Below are positions 1 to 7,622 of a stretch of DNA of 17,388 nt, piece by piece (within the stretch, counting starts at the first letter, position 1; the number at the start of each line of letters is the position of its first letter). Source of the stretch: CAZGYE01 sp964530165 (GTDB lineage: Bacteria > Planctomycetota > Planctomycetia > Planctomycetales > Planctomycetaceae); assembly GCA_964530165.1 (NCBI GenBank), contig CAZGYE010000097.1:1-17388 (forward strand), written 5' to 3'. Under the pieces are notes generated by a model. The model was not told the origin of the DNA and ran no database searches. It was given only the letters and a program-made list of their open reading frames with translations. The position numbers and the translations under genes are program-made.

Positions 1-1
1 C

Positions 2-1780
2 GGGCTGTGCGACGGCTGCCTCGTCGAATTGAGCGCGGGCACGCTGGTTCATACCGCCTCCGGGCGGACGGTTCCGGTTGATGAGACCGCATCGTTATTG
101 CGCGCCTGCGAGCACAAGATGCCCGTCGACGGTCGCGTGGAGATCCGTATTCCCACTCGGTCGTTGCTGGCCCACAAGCCGCAGGTCGTGACGTCTTTCC
201 GCATCAACGTCACGCGCGCCCACGAGCCGTTGTGGCAGCACGTCACCGTGCGTGCCGATGAGTTGGACGGCGACCTGCCGTTTGCCGAAGCGGTGTGCCG
301 TGCTGTGTCTCTCAGGCTGGATGAAAGTCTGCCGGTTCGAGCCAATCCCCGACGGGAATCGCTGGATCCGCACGGCGAAGCCGACCTTTCGCTGGCCGCG
401 GAGTATCGTGGCGATCACTGGTCTGTCGGCCCGCTCGGGGCGGCTGTCGACAAAGGAGCTTACGGCGTCGCCATCGATATCGGGACAACCACGGTCGTCA
501 TGATGCTGGTCGATCTCGCTACCGGCAACATCGAGAGTACCGCGTCCGTGTTGAATGCACAGACACGCTGGGGCGACAACGTGTTGACCCGCATCAACCA
601 CTGTCTAACGGACAAGAGCAAAATTCGCGAGTTGCAGCAAGCGGTGGCCGAAGAGACGCTCGCTCCCCTGCTCGACCAGGTACTGACCGAAGCGGGCGCG
701 TTTGCCGAGCAGGTGGTCTCGTTTTCCGTTGCGGGCAACACAACCATGCTGCATCTGCTGGCCGGCGTGGACCCCGGCCCGATGGGCATGGCGCCGTTCA
801 CACCGCGATTTCTGGAGCACCGCATGATACGCTTGGGCGAGTTGCCGATCACGATGCTTCCGGGTGTCTCCGAGCAGGCGAAACTGGCGAATCATTCCGG
901 CGAGAGTGCGGTGGCACGCGCAGGTCGGGCCTTCGAGACGGAGCCAACCGTCCATCTTCTCCCCGGAGCGGCCGCCTACGTGGGTGCGGACGTCATTGCG
1001 GGAGTGTTTGCCAGCGGCATGACGTACCGTGCGAGCGCCTGTCTGCTGGTCGACGTGGGTACGAACGGCGAAATCGTCCTGAAACACGGCGAACAGCTGA
1101 TCGGCTGCGCGACTGCGGCAGGTCCGGCCTTCGAGGGAGCCGGATTGAAGTGCGGGATGCGGGCCGCCGAAGGAGCGATCAGTCACATCCGTCTCGACGA
1201 GGATCCATCACGCCCGCAGTTCGAGGTGATCGGCGACGGCTTGCCCATCGGAGTGTGCGGTACCGCGTACGTGGACTTTATCGCCCAGGCGCGTCGGCAT
1301 GGACTGCTTGGCCCGTCCGGTCGTGTCACCGAAGAGTGGGCTGAGAGTGACTTGGTTCAGACGATGCGCTACGGACGAGGTTTTCTAATCGCCGCCGGCT
1401 GCGGCAAAGAGCCAATCGTGATTTCCGAAGCGGATGTCGCCAGCCTGATGCAGGCAAAGGCCGCGATTGCCGCGGGCATCGTCTGCCTGCTCAGCCGATT
1501 CGGCCTGACCAGCCGTGACGTCCAGACGCTGTACTTGGCCGGCGGATTCGGTTTTCACATGGATATCGACCATCTCATCGGGTGCGGTCTGCTGCCCGGC
1601 TTTCAGCCGTCGCAGATCCAAGTGGTCGGCAACACGTCTCTTGCGGGGGCCTACCTCGCTTTGCTCGATCGAAGTGTCCTGGAAGAGCTCAAACGCATCA
1701 GCGCCGGCATGGAGATCGTGGAACTGAATCTGGAACCCGACTTCGAATCGCGCTACATTGATCAACTTTGGCTGCCGTAG
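2..1780 (+). CDS. RACo-type corrinoid reductive activator: 2Fe-2S ferredoxin plus ASKHA (DUF4445) domains, 5' partial
   Basis: The frame is open to the left edge, so the N-terminus is missing; a TTG at 29 is not the true start because ferredoxin motif residues lie before it. From the first visible codon (592 codons): a CxxC pair at residues 3 and 6 and a fourth Cys near 36 form the end of a plant-type 2Fe-2S site. A linker follows, then an ASKHA fold with the phosphate-1 loop AIDIGTTT (about 157-164), VAGNTTMLHLLAG (about 243-255), the phosphate-2 loop VDVGTNGE (about 350-357), AGPAFEGAGLKCGMRAAEGAI, and LAGGFGFHMD near the C-terminus. Members of this family use ATP to reactivate oxidised Co(II) corrinoid in methyl-transferring corrinoid proteins, normally in the cytoplasm. 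The protein substrate is not in the window; a corrinoid protein or methyltransferase may lie upstream. The gene ends 66 bp from a convergent gene, with no clear terminator between them. Confidence 0.88.
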   Translation, partial: GLCDGCLVELSAGTLVHTASGRTVPVDETASLLRACEHKMPVDGRVEIRIPTRSLLAHKPQVVTSFRINVTRAHEPLWQHVTVRADELDGDLPFAEAVCRAVSLRLDESLPVRANPRRESLDPHGEADLSLAAEYRGDHWSVGPLGAAVDKGAYGVAIDIGTTTVVMMLVDLATGNIESTASVLNAQTRWGDNVLTRINHCLTDKSKIRELQQAVAEETLAPLLDQVLTEAGAFAEQVVSFSVAGNTTMLHLLAGVDPGPMGMAPFTPRFLEHRMIRLGELPITMLPGVSEQAKLANHSGESAVARAGRAFETEPTVHLLPGAAAYVGADVIAGVFASGMTYRASACLLVDVGTNGEIVLKHGEQLIGCATAAGPAFEGAGLKCGMRAAEGAISHIRLDEDPSRPQFEVIGDGLPIGVCGTAYVDFIAQARRHGLLGPSGRVTEEWAESDLVQTMRYGRGFLIAAGCGKEPIVISEADVASLMQAKAAIAAGIVCLLSRFGLTSRDVQTLYLAGGFGFHMDIDHLIGCGLLPGFQPSQIQVVGNTSLAGAYLALLDRSVLEELKRISAGMEIVELNLEPDFESRYIDQLWLP

Positions 1781-1846
1781 GCCACGCGAAACGCGACGGA
1801 TTATCAATGGACGATTCCAGACTGCCTGGTCAAAAGCGTGAATCTT

Positions 1847-4612
1847 TCAATCGTCAATCCGCGGACCGGACTCCAACAACCACCACTCGAAGAAGCGGTA
1901 GATCTGGTCGTTTGACTGTTCGGTTGGCGAGTGCGTCGGGCGGTTGGTCATGGCGACGCGGTTGTGAAAGCCGAGCAAACTGTTGACCGCAATAGCATGA
2001 TTCAGGGCCGACCAACGTTCCGGCAGGTCGGCTGTCCCGCCGGAAACCAGAAACGGCCGCGGCGCCATCAAGGCATGCAGCTCGACCAGGTCGTGACCGC
2101 CCTCGACCAACGTCTTGTAGGCGCCCGTGCGCGGCTGGCCTTCGCTGGGCAACTTGCGGAAGCGGTACTTCTGCTTTGGATCGGCGAAGGTTCCCAATTC
2201 GGACCCCAGATACCAAGCATCCCAGTAGTTGACGCTGCCGCCCGGGTTCTGCTTCCGGCGATCTCGCTCGTCAAACACGATGCCCGGATCCGACCAGACC
2301 GCACAGGCAAACCCCGAGCCGGGGTCCCGCCCCGAGCCGGGGTCCCGCCCCGAGCCGGGGTCCTGCCCCGAGCCGGGGTCCTGCCCCGAGCCGGGGTCCT
2401 GCCCCGAGCCGGGGTCCTGCCCCGAGCCGGGGTCCGGCTTGTCGTACAGGCAGGACGCGAACAAGGCCCACTTGCCGCCGAACGAGTGTCCCACGATGCC
2501 GATCCGATCCGGATAGACCTCTGGCCGATTCGCCAACACCGTGTGCGCGTTTGCCGCCGCGTAGGCCAGGGCGGAGAGCGGCTGCACCTTGATCGGTTGA
2601 CCGGTTGGCCCATAGTAGGCGGCTCGTCGTCCCGGAATCTGCTTGGGGTCTTCGAGGTTGACGCCCGTGTTCGGTTTGCCGATCGCCAGCGTCACAAAAC
2701 CTCGCTTGGCCAATTGCCAGGCGAAGTCGCGAAGTTCGGTGCCAAACCCGATGCCGGTCTGCGCGTCGTAGTAAACGTCGAGCACGGCCGGAAACGGGCC
2801 GTCGCCGTCCGGCACGAGCAGAAAGCCGTCGACCATCTGGCCGCCCAGTCCGATTTTAAGCCGAACTTGCCGTTGCGTGATGTTGTCGCGTCGGGTTGTT
2901 TTCACAGCATTGACACGCGGCTTTTCGATCAACGGCGGCCAGGGACCCATAGTATCTTGCCACTTCTTACGGATTTCTTTACGCCGCTCCTGCCATGCGC
3001 GGACCGTCTCGACACGGCTGCCGTCGTCGAAAACGAGTGGAGAACGATACGTGCCGAAGTGGTCCTTGTATTCTTTTGGCGGCCGAAAGAACTTGGCCAG
3101 TTCCTTCGGCGGCTGCCGGTCCTGCCGGATCCAGTCGGCCCGTCGTGGGGCGTCCTGTGCGGCTCGAATCTTGCGGGCCGAAATGCTGCGGAACGTAAAC
3201 GGCCACTTGGCGTCGGGCGGCAGGGAATCGAGCACATGCTGGAGGCGCTTTCGGGCTGCGGCCGCGTCGGCCGTCGGAGACGGCGGACCGCCGGAGAGAT
3301 CGTGCAGCTCAATGGGGTCTAAAGCCAGATCGAAGAACTCGCCGGTCGAGAACAGCTTGAACCGCTGATCGCGAATGACCCGCGTGGTGTGATACTGCGT
3401 CAAGGTCCACGGCCGCAGCCAGCTTTCGTCGGGACACCCACGCAGCACGGACGCGAACGAGCGGCCGTCGATGACGACGTTCTCGGGCAGCTTCGCTCCA
3501 GCCAGATCGGCAAGCGTCGGCAAGACGTCGGCCGCGTTGATCAGCGCGTCGCTCACGCGGACGGTCGAAATCCACGACGGACAATTCACGATGAACGGCA
3601 CGTTGATGCCTCGTTCGGTGAGCGAGTAGATCCCCTCGGCGGAAATGCGCCCGTTGATCCGTCCACCGAGACTTTGTTCCTGGCCTTGGTCGGTGCCGTT
3701 GTCGGTGCCGTTGTCGGCGGTGATGAATACCAGCGTGTCGTCGCGCAGTCCCAGTTCGTCCAAAGCGGCGACGAGCTTGCCGATGAGATGATCCGCGTAA
3801 CGGACCATGCCGGCGAACTTTTCGCGCGGCGACGTGTTCGCGTCCGGCGCCAGCGGCGTGGTCGTGACCGGAATGTGCGTCAGGATGGCCGAGTAGTACA
3901 GCAAGAACGGCTTGTCGCGATGCCGCCGCATGTAGTCGATCGCGTAGTCCGCACAGACGTCCGGCCCGAACTTGCCGGTCGTCGCGACGCGCCCGCCATT
4001 CTTGACGATGTAGGCGTTCCAGTAACGTTTCTTGTGGGCGGGGTGTCCTGGTTTCCCTTCCGGGAAGATACAGTGTTCGTCAAACCCGTGTTTCTCGAGG
4101 GCGTCTTTCTGTGCCGGGTCGAACAGGTCGTTGATCTGCCACTTACCGACGATGCAGGTGTTATAACCGGCGTCCCGCAGAATACGGGCAAACGTGATTT
4201 CCCGTTTCCAGTCGAGGTACCCGCCTCCGTAGATGGCCGAATCGTGGTGCGTGTGCCAGCCCGTGCGGAACGGATATCGCCCGGTGAGCAGCATCGTCCG
4301 GCTCGTGCTGCAGACCGGTGTGATGTAGAAATTGCGAAACTTCAGGCCGGTGTACGTGAGGCGATCAATGTTCGGCGTTTGGTTCTCCTGGCTTCCATAA
4401 CAGCGAAACCAGTCCTTGCCGACGTTGTCCAACAGGATGAACACAATGTTCGGCCGGCGGTGCCGGTTCGGCTGGCGGCGCCGGTTCGGCTGGCGGCGCC
4501 GGTTCGGCTGGCGGCGCGCCGGCTCGGCCGCCGAGAGCCGGCCGGGCGACAGCGAAACCATTCCCGCGGCAACCATCAGCGAACAGGCAATACAGAATCG
4601 AAAGCGACGCAC
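1847..4612 (-). CDS. secreted sulfatase fused to a C-terminal alpha/beta hydrolase (esterase-like)
   Basis: I prefer the GTG at 4612 because AAAGGA lies 6 nt upstream; an in-frame GTG at 4642 has no such site. Residue numbers here count from 4642. A Sec-type signal (about 11-39) is followed by a QPNRRR repeat. The sulfatase domain (about 64-480) starts PNIVFILLDN; its formylglycine motif is CSTSR (Cys111), with GKW (K167), THIP (H256) and ADNG (D310/N311). After a basic linker (about 480-600), an alpha/beta hydrolase (about 600-925) shows nucleophile motif GHSFGG (Ser720), a likely acid Asp in GGTADLPERW and a likely His in PTHSPTE. Expected roles are hydrolysis of sulfate esters and of an acyl or other ester on the same exported glycan. 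Oddities: Thr where FGly motifs have Pro/Ala, Asn for the second N-terminal Ca-ligand Asp, Gln for His after GKW, and a DPGSGQ array inside the hydrolase. It is last in a five-gene run, 36 nt after its neighbour. Confidence 0.86.
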   Translation of the reverse strand: MRRFRFCIACSLMVAAGMVSLSPGRLSAAEPARRQPNRRRQPNRRRQPNRHRRPNIVFILLDNVGKDWFRCYGSQENQTPNIDRLTYTGLKFRNFYITPVCSTSRTMLLTGRYPFRTGWHTHHDSAIYGGGYLDWKREITFARILRDAGYNTCIVGKWQINDLFDPAQKDALEKHGFDEHCIFPEGKPGHPAHKKRYWNAYIVKNGGRVATTGKFGPDVCADYAIDYMRRHRDKPFLLYYSAILTHIPVTTTPLAPDANTSPREKFAGMVRYADHLIGKLVAALDELGLRDDTLVFITADNGTDNGTDQGQEQSLGGRINGRISAEGIYSLTERGINVPFIVNCPSWISTVRVSDALINAADVLPTLADLAGAKLPENVVIDGRSFASVLRGCPDESWLRPWTLTQYHTTRVIRDQRFKLFSTGEFFDLALDPIELHDLSGGPPSPTADAAAARKRLQHVLDSLPPDAKWPFTFRSISARKIRAAQDAPRRADWIRQDRQPPKELAKFFRPPKEYKDHFGTYRSPLVFDDGSRVETVRAWQERRKEIRKKWQDTMGPWPPLIEKPRVNAVKTTRRDNITQRQVRLKIGLGGQMVDGFLLVPDGDGPFPAVLDVYYDAQTGIGFGTELRDFAWQLAKRGFVTLAIGKPNTGVNLEDPKQIPGRRAAYYGPTGQPIKVQPLSALAYAAANAHTVLANRPEVYPDRIGIVGHSFGGKWALFASCLYDKPDPGSGQDPGSGQDPGSGQDPGSGQDPGSGRDPGSGRDPGSGFACAVWSDPGIVFDERDRRKQNPGGSVNYWDAWYLGSELGTFADPKQKYRFRKLPSEGQPRTGAYKTLVEGGHDLVELHALMAPRPFLVSGGTADLPERWSALNHAIAVNSLLGFHNRVAMTNRPTHSPTEQSNDQIYRFFEWWLLESGPRIDD
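2312..2434. repeat. 18-bp tandem repeat, 7 units, in-frame inside the hydrolase domain
   Basis: Seven copies of CCCCGAGCCGGGGTCCTGC-like DNA recur at an exact 18-bp period, starting at 2312, 2330, 2348, 2366, 2384, 2402 and 2420. The units vary only at the CCCG/CCTG spacer. Each unit holds a small palindrome, CCCCG-AGC-CGGGG. On the minus strand it encodes DPGSG(Q/R) repeats at residues about 737-777 of the sulfatase-hydrolase fusion, 15 residues after the nucleophile Ser720. Several other frames through the array are also open. Confidence 0.95.
3691..3714. repeat. 12-bp tandem duplication in the sulfatase domain
   Basis: Two perfect copies of CGGTGCCGTTGT lie at 3691-3702 and 3703-3714. On the coding strand they produce the NGTDNGTD stretch immediately after the ADNG calcium-ligand motif (D310/N311) of the sulfatase. 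This looks like a recent in-frame slippage duplication. Confidence 0.8.
4462..4515. repeat. 18-bp tandem repeat, 3 units, after the signal peptide
   Basis: Three perfect copies of GCCGGTTCGGCTGGCGGC lie at 4462-4479, 4480-4497 and 4498-4515, with degenerate partial copies on both sides. They encode a QPNRRR-type six-residue repeat between the signal peptide and the first strand of the sulfatase. The result is a strongly basic exported spacer. Confidence 0.92.
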
Positions 4613-4648
4613 GGCAATTCCTTTCCAGCGTGACCCGTTCACGCCGAT

Positions 4649-6193
4649 TCAATGTTCATTCGCGAGCAACCAATCGAGCGAAAACCGTGCCAGCATGATC
4701 CGCTCCTGAGGGTGTTGCCGGCCGCCTTCGTAGAGACAGCCGATCGCGCCCCCGGGCAGGACCGCCAGGTCCGAATACGAGCCGGGGCCGGCGTGCAGCA
4801 ACTTACCAACTGGCCACGTCTTGCCTTCGTCGTAGCTGAGTCGGACGGTCATATTGACGCGCTCTTTCTCGTTGGCCGGGTTGGAAAACAGGATGATGTC
4901 TTTCTTTCCGTCGCCCGGCCAAGAGAAGCGGCGAATGCTGGCCTGGCAGATCGGCTCGATCAACGTTGGATCGAAGTGCTGGTCTTTCCACGTCACACCA
5001 CCGTCTTGGCTGATCGCCACTTGGCGATGGTGTTGCGAGCGGTCGTAGTTGCGCATGTTGAGCATTAGCCGACCGCCGGTCAACTCGACGACTTGGCACT
5101 CATTGACTTGATGCTGTGGCGTGCTGCCGCCGAGCTTCCATGTCCGTCCGTGATCGTCGGAGTAGATGACGTGCGAATCATAGTGCTTCGAGCGGGCCTC
5201 GATGTGATCGCAGGGTACAAGCAGCCGTCCTTTCGACGGCCCGCGCGTGATCTGGATACCCGCTCCCGGCCCGGTGGCGTACCACGTCCAATCGGGCTGC
5301 TTGGCGTGCGAGGTGATTTCCTTCGGCTCGGCCCAGGTGAGACCGTCGTCGGCCGAATGCGTCACGAACACGCGGCGAGTGTCCTTGCTCGCCTGAAGGA
5401 TGATTTCCCGTTCGCGATCGTCGCCTCGGTTCCAGGTCATCAGCAGCCACACGGCGCCCGTCTCCCGATCAACAACCGGGCACGGGTTGCCGCACGTGTT
5501 CTGGGCGTCGTCCCAAATCACCTGCTGTTTGCTCCACGTGTGACCGCCGTCGGTCGAACGTTTACCCAGCATGTCGATGTCGCCCGTGTCGCTGTGACTG
5601 TTCTTTCGTCCCTCGCAGAAAGCCAGCACCGTCTGTTTGTCGGTGACGACCAGGGCGGGAATACGGTAGGTGTGATACCCGCCGTCGCCGCTTCGCCAGA
5701 GAGTCTGTTGCCTGGACAGCCGTTTGGCCTTCTGGTCGATTTCTTCCAGACGCACGTTGCTGGGACCGGTGAGACGATACCCGTCCAGGCCCCAGAAATC
5801 TCCCGCGCCGCCGGCGTTGAGCTGAGCTTCCAAACTTTTCGGCCAAATTTTGTCCCGGCCGGTCATCCGTATCAGGACGCCGCCGCGTCCGGGTTTCTTC
5901 TCCGGCGGCCGCCGCCACTCGAACGTGAGTACGAAGTTCTTGAAGTCCCGCTCGGTGCGAATGTAGCCTCTGGGGATGCCTTTGCAGACGACGAGCCCGT
6001 CCTGGATCTGCCAGACGTCTTTCATCGCCACATCGGGGTCTTCGCTGAACGACTTCCAGACGACTGCTTTGCCACCGGCCAATGACGGCCCGAACATGTC
6101 AATTGCCGGGCCAGACTGCTCGGCGGTGAACGCGGCGCTGCACAACACAACGACAACTCCCCCAACACCGGCGAGACGGAACACAAGGGCCAT
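4649..6193 (-). CDS. DUF1080-like domain fused to a GH33-type exo-sialidase, secreted
   Basis: ATG at 6193 is preceded by AGGAG at 7 nt. The 514-residue protein has a signal peptide (about 1-24, ending AAFTA). Residues about 30-145 resemble the first part of a DUF1080/3-keto-disaccharide hydrolase domain (WQIQDGLVVCKG, GYIRT, NFVLTFEWR, GGVLIRM). The sialidase part (about 163-512) has the YRIP motif with Arg177 for carboxylate binding, SDTGDID with a probable acid/base Asp, NECQVVEL, NMRNY, and GPGSYSD with probable nucleophile Tyr473. Five Asp-boxes are visible: STDGGHTW (213), SADDGLTW (280), SDDHGRTW (345), SQDGGVTW (395) and SYDEGKTW (453). GH33 enzymes remove terminal sialic acids; related BNR-repeat enzymes use other substrates, so specificity is open. 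The DUF1080 part looks too short, stopping where a usual domain would continue. The gene lies 112 bp after the oxidoreductase gene and 36 nt before the sulfatase fusion. Confidence 0.86.
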   Translation of the reverse strand: MALVFRLAGVGGVVVVLCSAAFTAEQSGPAIDMFGPSLAGGKAVVWKSFSEDPDVAMKDVWQIQDGLVVCKGIPRGYIRTERDFKNFVLTFEWRRPPEKKPGRGGVLIRMTGRDKIWPKSLEAQLNAGGAGDFWGLDGYRLTGPSNVRLEEIDQKAKRLSRQQTLWRSGDGGYHTYRIPALVVTDKQTVLAFCEGRKNSHSDTGDIDMLGKRSTDGGHTWSKQQVIWDDAQNTCGNPCPVVDRETGAVWLLMTWNRGDDREREIILQASKDTRRVFVTHSADDGLTWAEPKEITSHAKQPDWTWYATGPGAGIQITRGPSKGRLLVPCDHIEARSKHYDSHVIYSDDHGRTWKLGGSTPQHQVNECQVVELTGGRLMLNMRNYDRSQHHRQVAISQDGGVTWKDQHFDPTLIEPICQASIRRFSWPGDGKKDIILFSNPANEKERVNMTVRLSYDEGKTWPVGKLLHAGPGSYSDLAVLPGGAIGCLYEGGRQHPQERIMLARFSLDWLLANEH

Positions 6194-6305
6194 TGAAAAT
6201 CTCCTGTCTGCAAGTCACGGCGACGGGGAAGCCGGTTCAGTGAGAACACGGTTCGCAGCCAATCCCACTCTAGTTTGCCCACTCATCGGGGGCAACTGAC
6301 ACGTC

Positions 6306-7622
6306 TCAGACAGCGAAGTCTTCGGCGGTGAAGGTGAGCGTTTTCTTGGCGGCAACCGCTTCGCTGATCTTCAGCGCGACGACCTCGGTGCTGAAAGCCT
6401 CGTCCGCCGAACAGGCAAGCTTCGCCTTGCCGCGGACGGCGTCGAAGAAGTTGTCCAGATGCGGATGGTGGACCGGCGTGTCGAGGGACACCGGCAACTG
6501 AAAGGTCTCCACGTCGCCGGTCTCGAAGACCTCCGTGCTGCCACGTTCCGACCGCGTCCGACGTTTCTTTTCCGTTTTTGTGAGGTAACCCAGCCCGACC
6601 CACTCGTCCCAGTCGGGTGCATCCGGATCACGATAGATGCCGGTCCATTTGGGGTTCTGGGAGATCTTCACCGAGCCCTTCGTTCCCAGGAAGTGCTCGT
6701 AGGCGACGCTCCCATCGCCGCGAGTGGAGGTGAGCATCTGGCAGAAGGCCTGCACAAGGCCCGCGGGCGTCTCGTACTCGCAGAGGACCATGACGTTTTT
6801 GGGCCAATGTCCGGTCTCGTTGTGGTCTTCGCTGCCGCTGGCCAACACCGACCGGGGAGTGACGCCCAGAAACCAATTCGCCACGTCGATCTGGTGAGCC
6901 GCCAGGTTGCCGAATAGTCCGCCGCTGTACTTCTTGAACCAACGCCAGTTGCGGAACTCGTGCATGCTGCCGTAACCGAATTTCTTTAGCGCGTCGTCGG
7001 GGATCGTATGTTTTCTCGGCCAGCCGCGGCCGTCGTCCAGGCGATAGACCCATTGGGCGTTGACCTGCGTTGTCCGCCCGGTGAGCTTCGCCTTCTGAAG
7101 CAGCTTGTGGTAGCTGTGAAGGTACCGCAGATTGCTCCGCCGCTGGTAGCCAATCTGTAGCAGCTTTCCGGTCTTCTGCATGGTGCGAACCATGGAACGG
7201 GCGCCCGCGACGGTGTTGGACATCATGGTTTCGCAGTAGACGGCAAGCCCGGCCGCCAGGCAGGCGTTGGTTTGCTCTGCGTGGACGAAATCGGGCGAGG
7301 CCACCACGACCGCGTCAAGGTTCTTCTCCTTGGCCAGCATCTCCCGGTAGTCGGTGTAGGTGTTGACCTCGTGCCCATAGTTCTTGAGATAGTACTTTCC
7401 GTAGCGACGGCCGTATTCCCACATGTCGCAGACGGCGCGGAAGCGGACATTCTTCATGAGAATAGCCGCGTTGATCAATGCGCGGCCCTGTAAGCCCACC
7501 CCGATCAAAGCGACGTTCAAGTCGTCCGAACCGTCACTCTTCAGGGCGAGGGCTGATGGCGAGACGAGAAACAGACCGGTCCCGGCGGCGACCCCCGCTT
7601 TGAGCAATTCTCGACGTTTCAT
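6306..7622 (-). CDS. Gfo/Idh/MocA family oxidoreductase with Tat signal
   Basis: The 438-residue protein starts at ATG 7622, which overlaps the ApbE-like gene's stop as ATGA, indicating translational coupling. The N-terminus KRRELLKAG followed by a hydrophobic stretch fits a Tat signal, so export of a folded NAD(P)-enzyme is likely. The Rossmann loop is IGVGLQGR (about 40-47). ASPDFVH (about 108-114) lies in the usual cofactor and sugar contact region. The second domain has GGLFGNLAAHQIDVANW (about 234-250) with candidate active-site His243 and Asp246. Where the family normally has EKP with a catalytic Lys, this protein reads CETMMSNT, with Thr132 in the Lys place. Family members oxidise or reduce sugars and cyclitols; the substrate here is unknown, and reduced activity or a different mechanism is possible. 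Confidence 0.88.
   Translation of the reverse strand: MKRRELLKAGVAAGTGLFLVSPSALALKSDGSDDLNVALIGVGLQGRALINAAILMKNVRFRAVCDMWEYGRRYGKYYLKNYGHEVNTYTDYREMLAKEKNLDAVVVASPDFVHAEQTNACLAAGLAVYCETMMSNTVAGARSMVRTMQKTGKLLQIGYQRRSNLRYLHSYHKLLQKAKLTGRTTQVNAQWVYRLDDGRGWPRKHTIPDDALKKFGYGSMHEFRNWRWFKKYSGGLFGNLAAHQIDVANWFLGVTPRSVLASGSEDHNETGHWPKNVMVLCEYETPAGLVQAFCQMLTSTRGDGSVAYEHFLGTKGSVKISQNPKWTGIYRDPDAPDWDEWVGLGYLTKTEKKRRTRSERGSTEVFETGDVETFQLPVSLDTPVHHPHLDNFFDAVRGKAKLACSADEAFSTEVVALKISEAVAAKKTLTFTAEDFAV

Noticed and set aside
2312..2434. CRISPR array
   Set aside because: The units are contiguous 18-bp tandem copies without variable spacers and lie inside a coding frame.
1931..4633. Long plus-strand reading frames opposite the sulfatase-hydrolase fusion
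   Set aside because: Their translations lack motifs, while the minus strand encodes complete sulfatase and hydrolase signatures.
3389..4633. 414-codon plus-strand frame as a separate gene
   Set aside because: It is a shadow of the sulfatase domain with no signal peptide or motif.
4613..4642. GTG at 4642 as start of the sulfatase-hydrolase fusion
   Set aside because: It lacks a ribosome site, whereas GTG 4612 has AAAGGA at good spacing and begins directly with a signal peptide.
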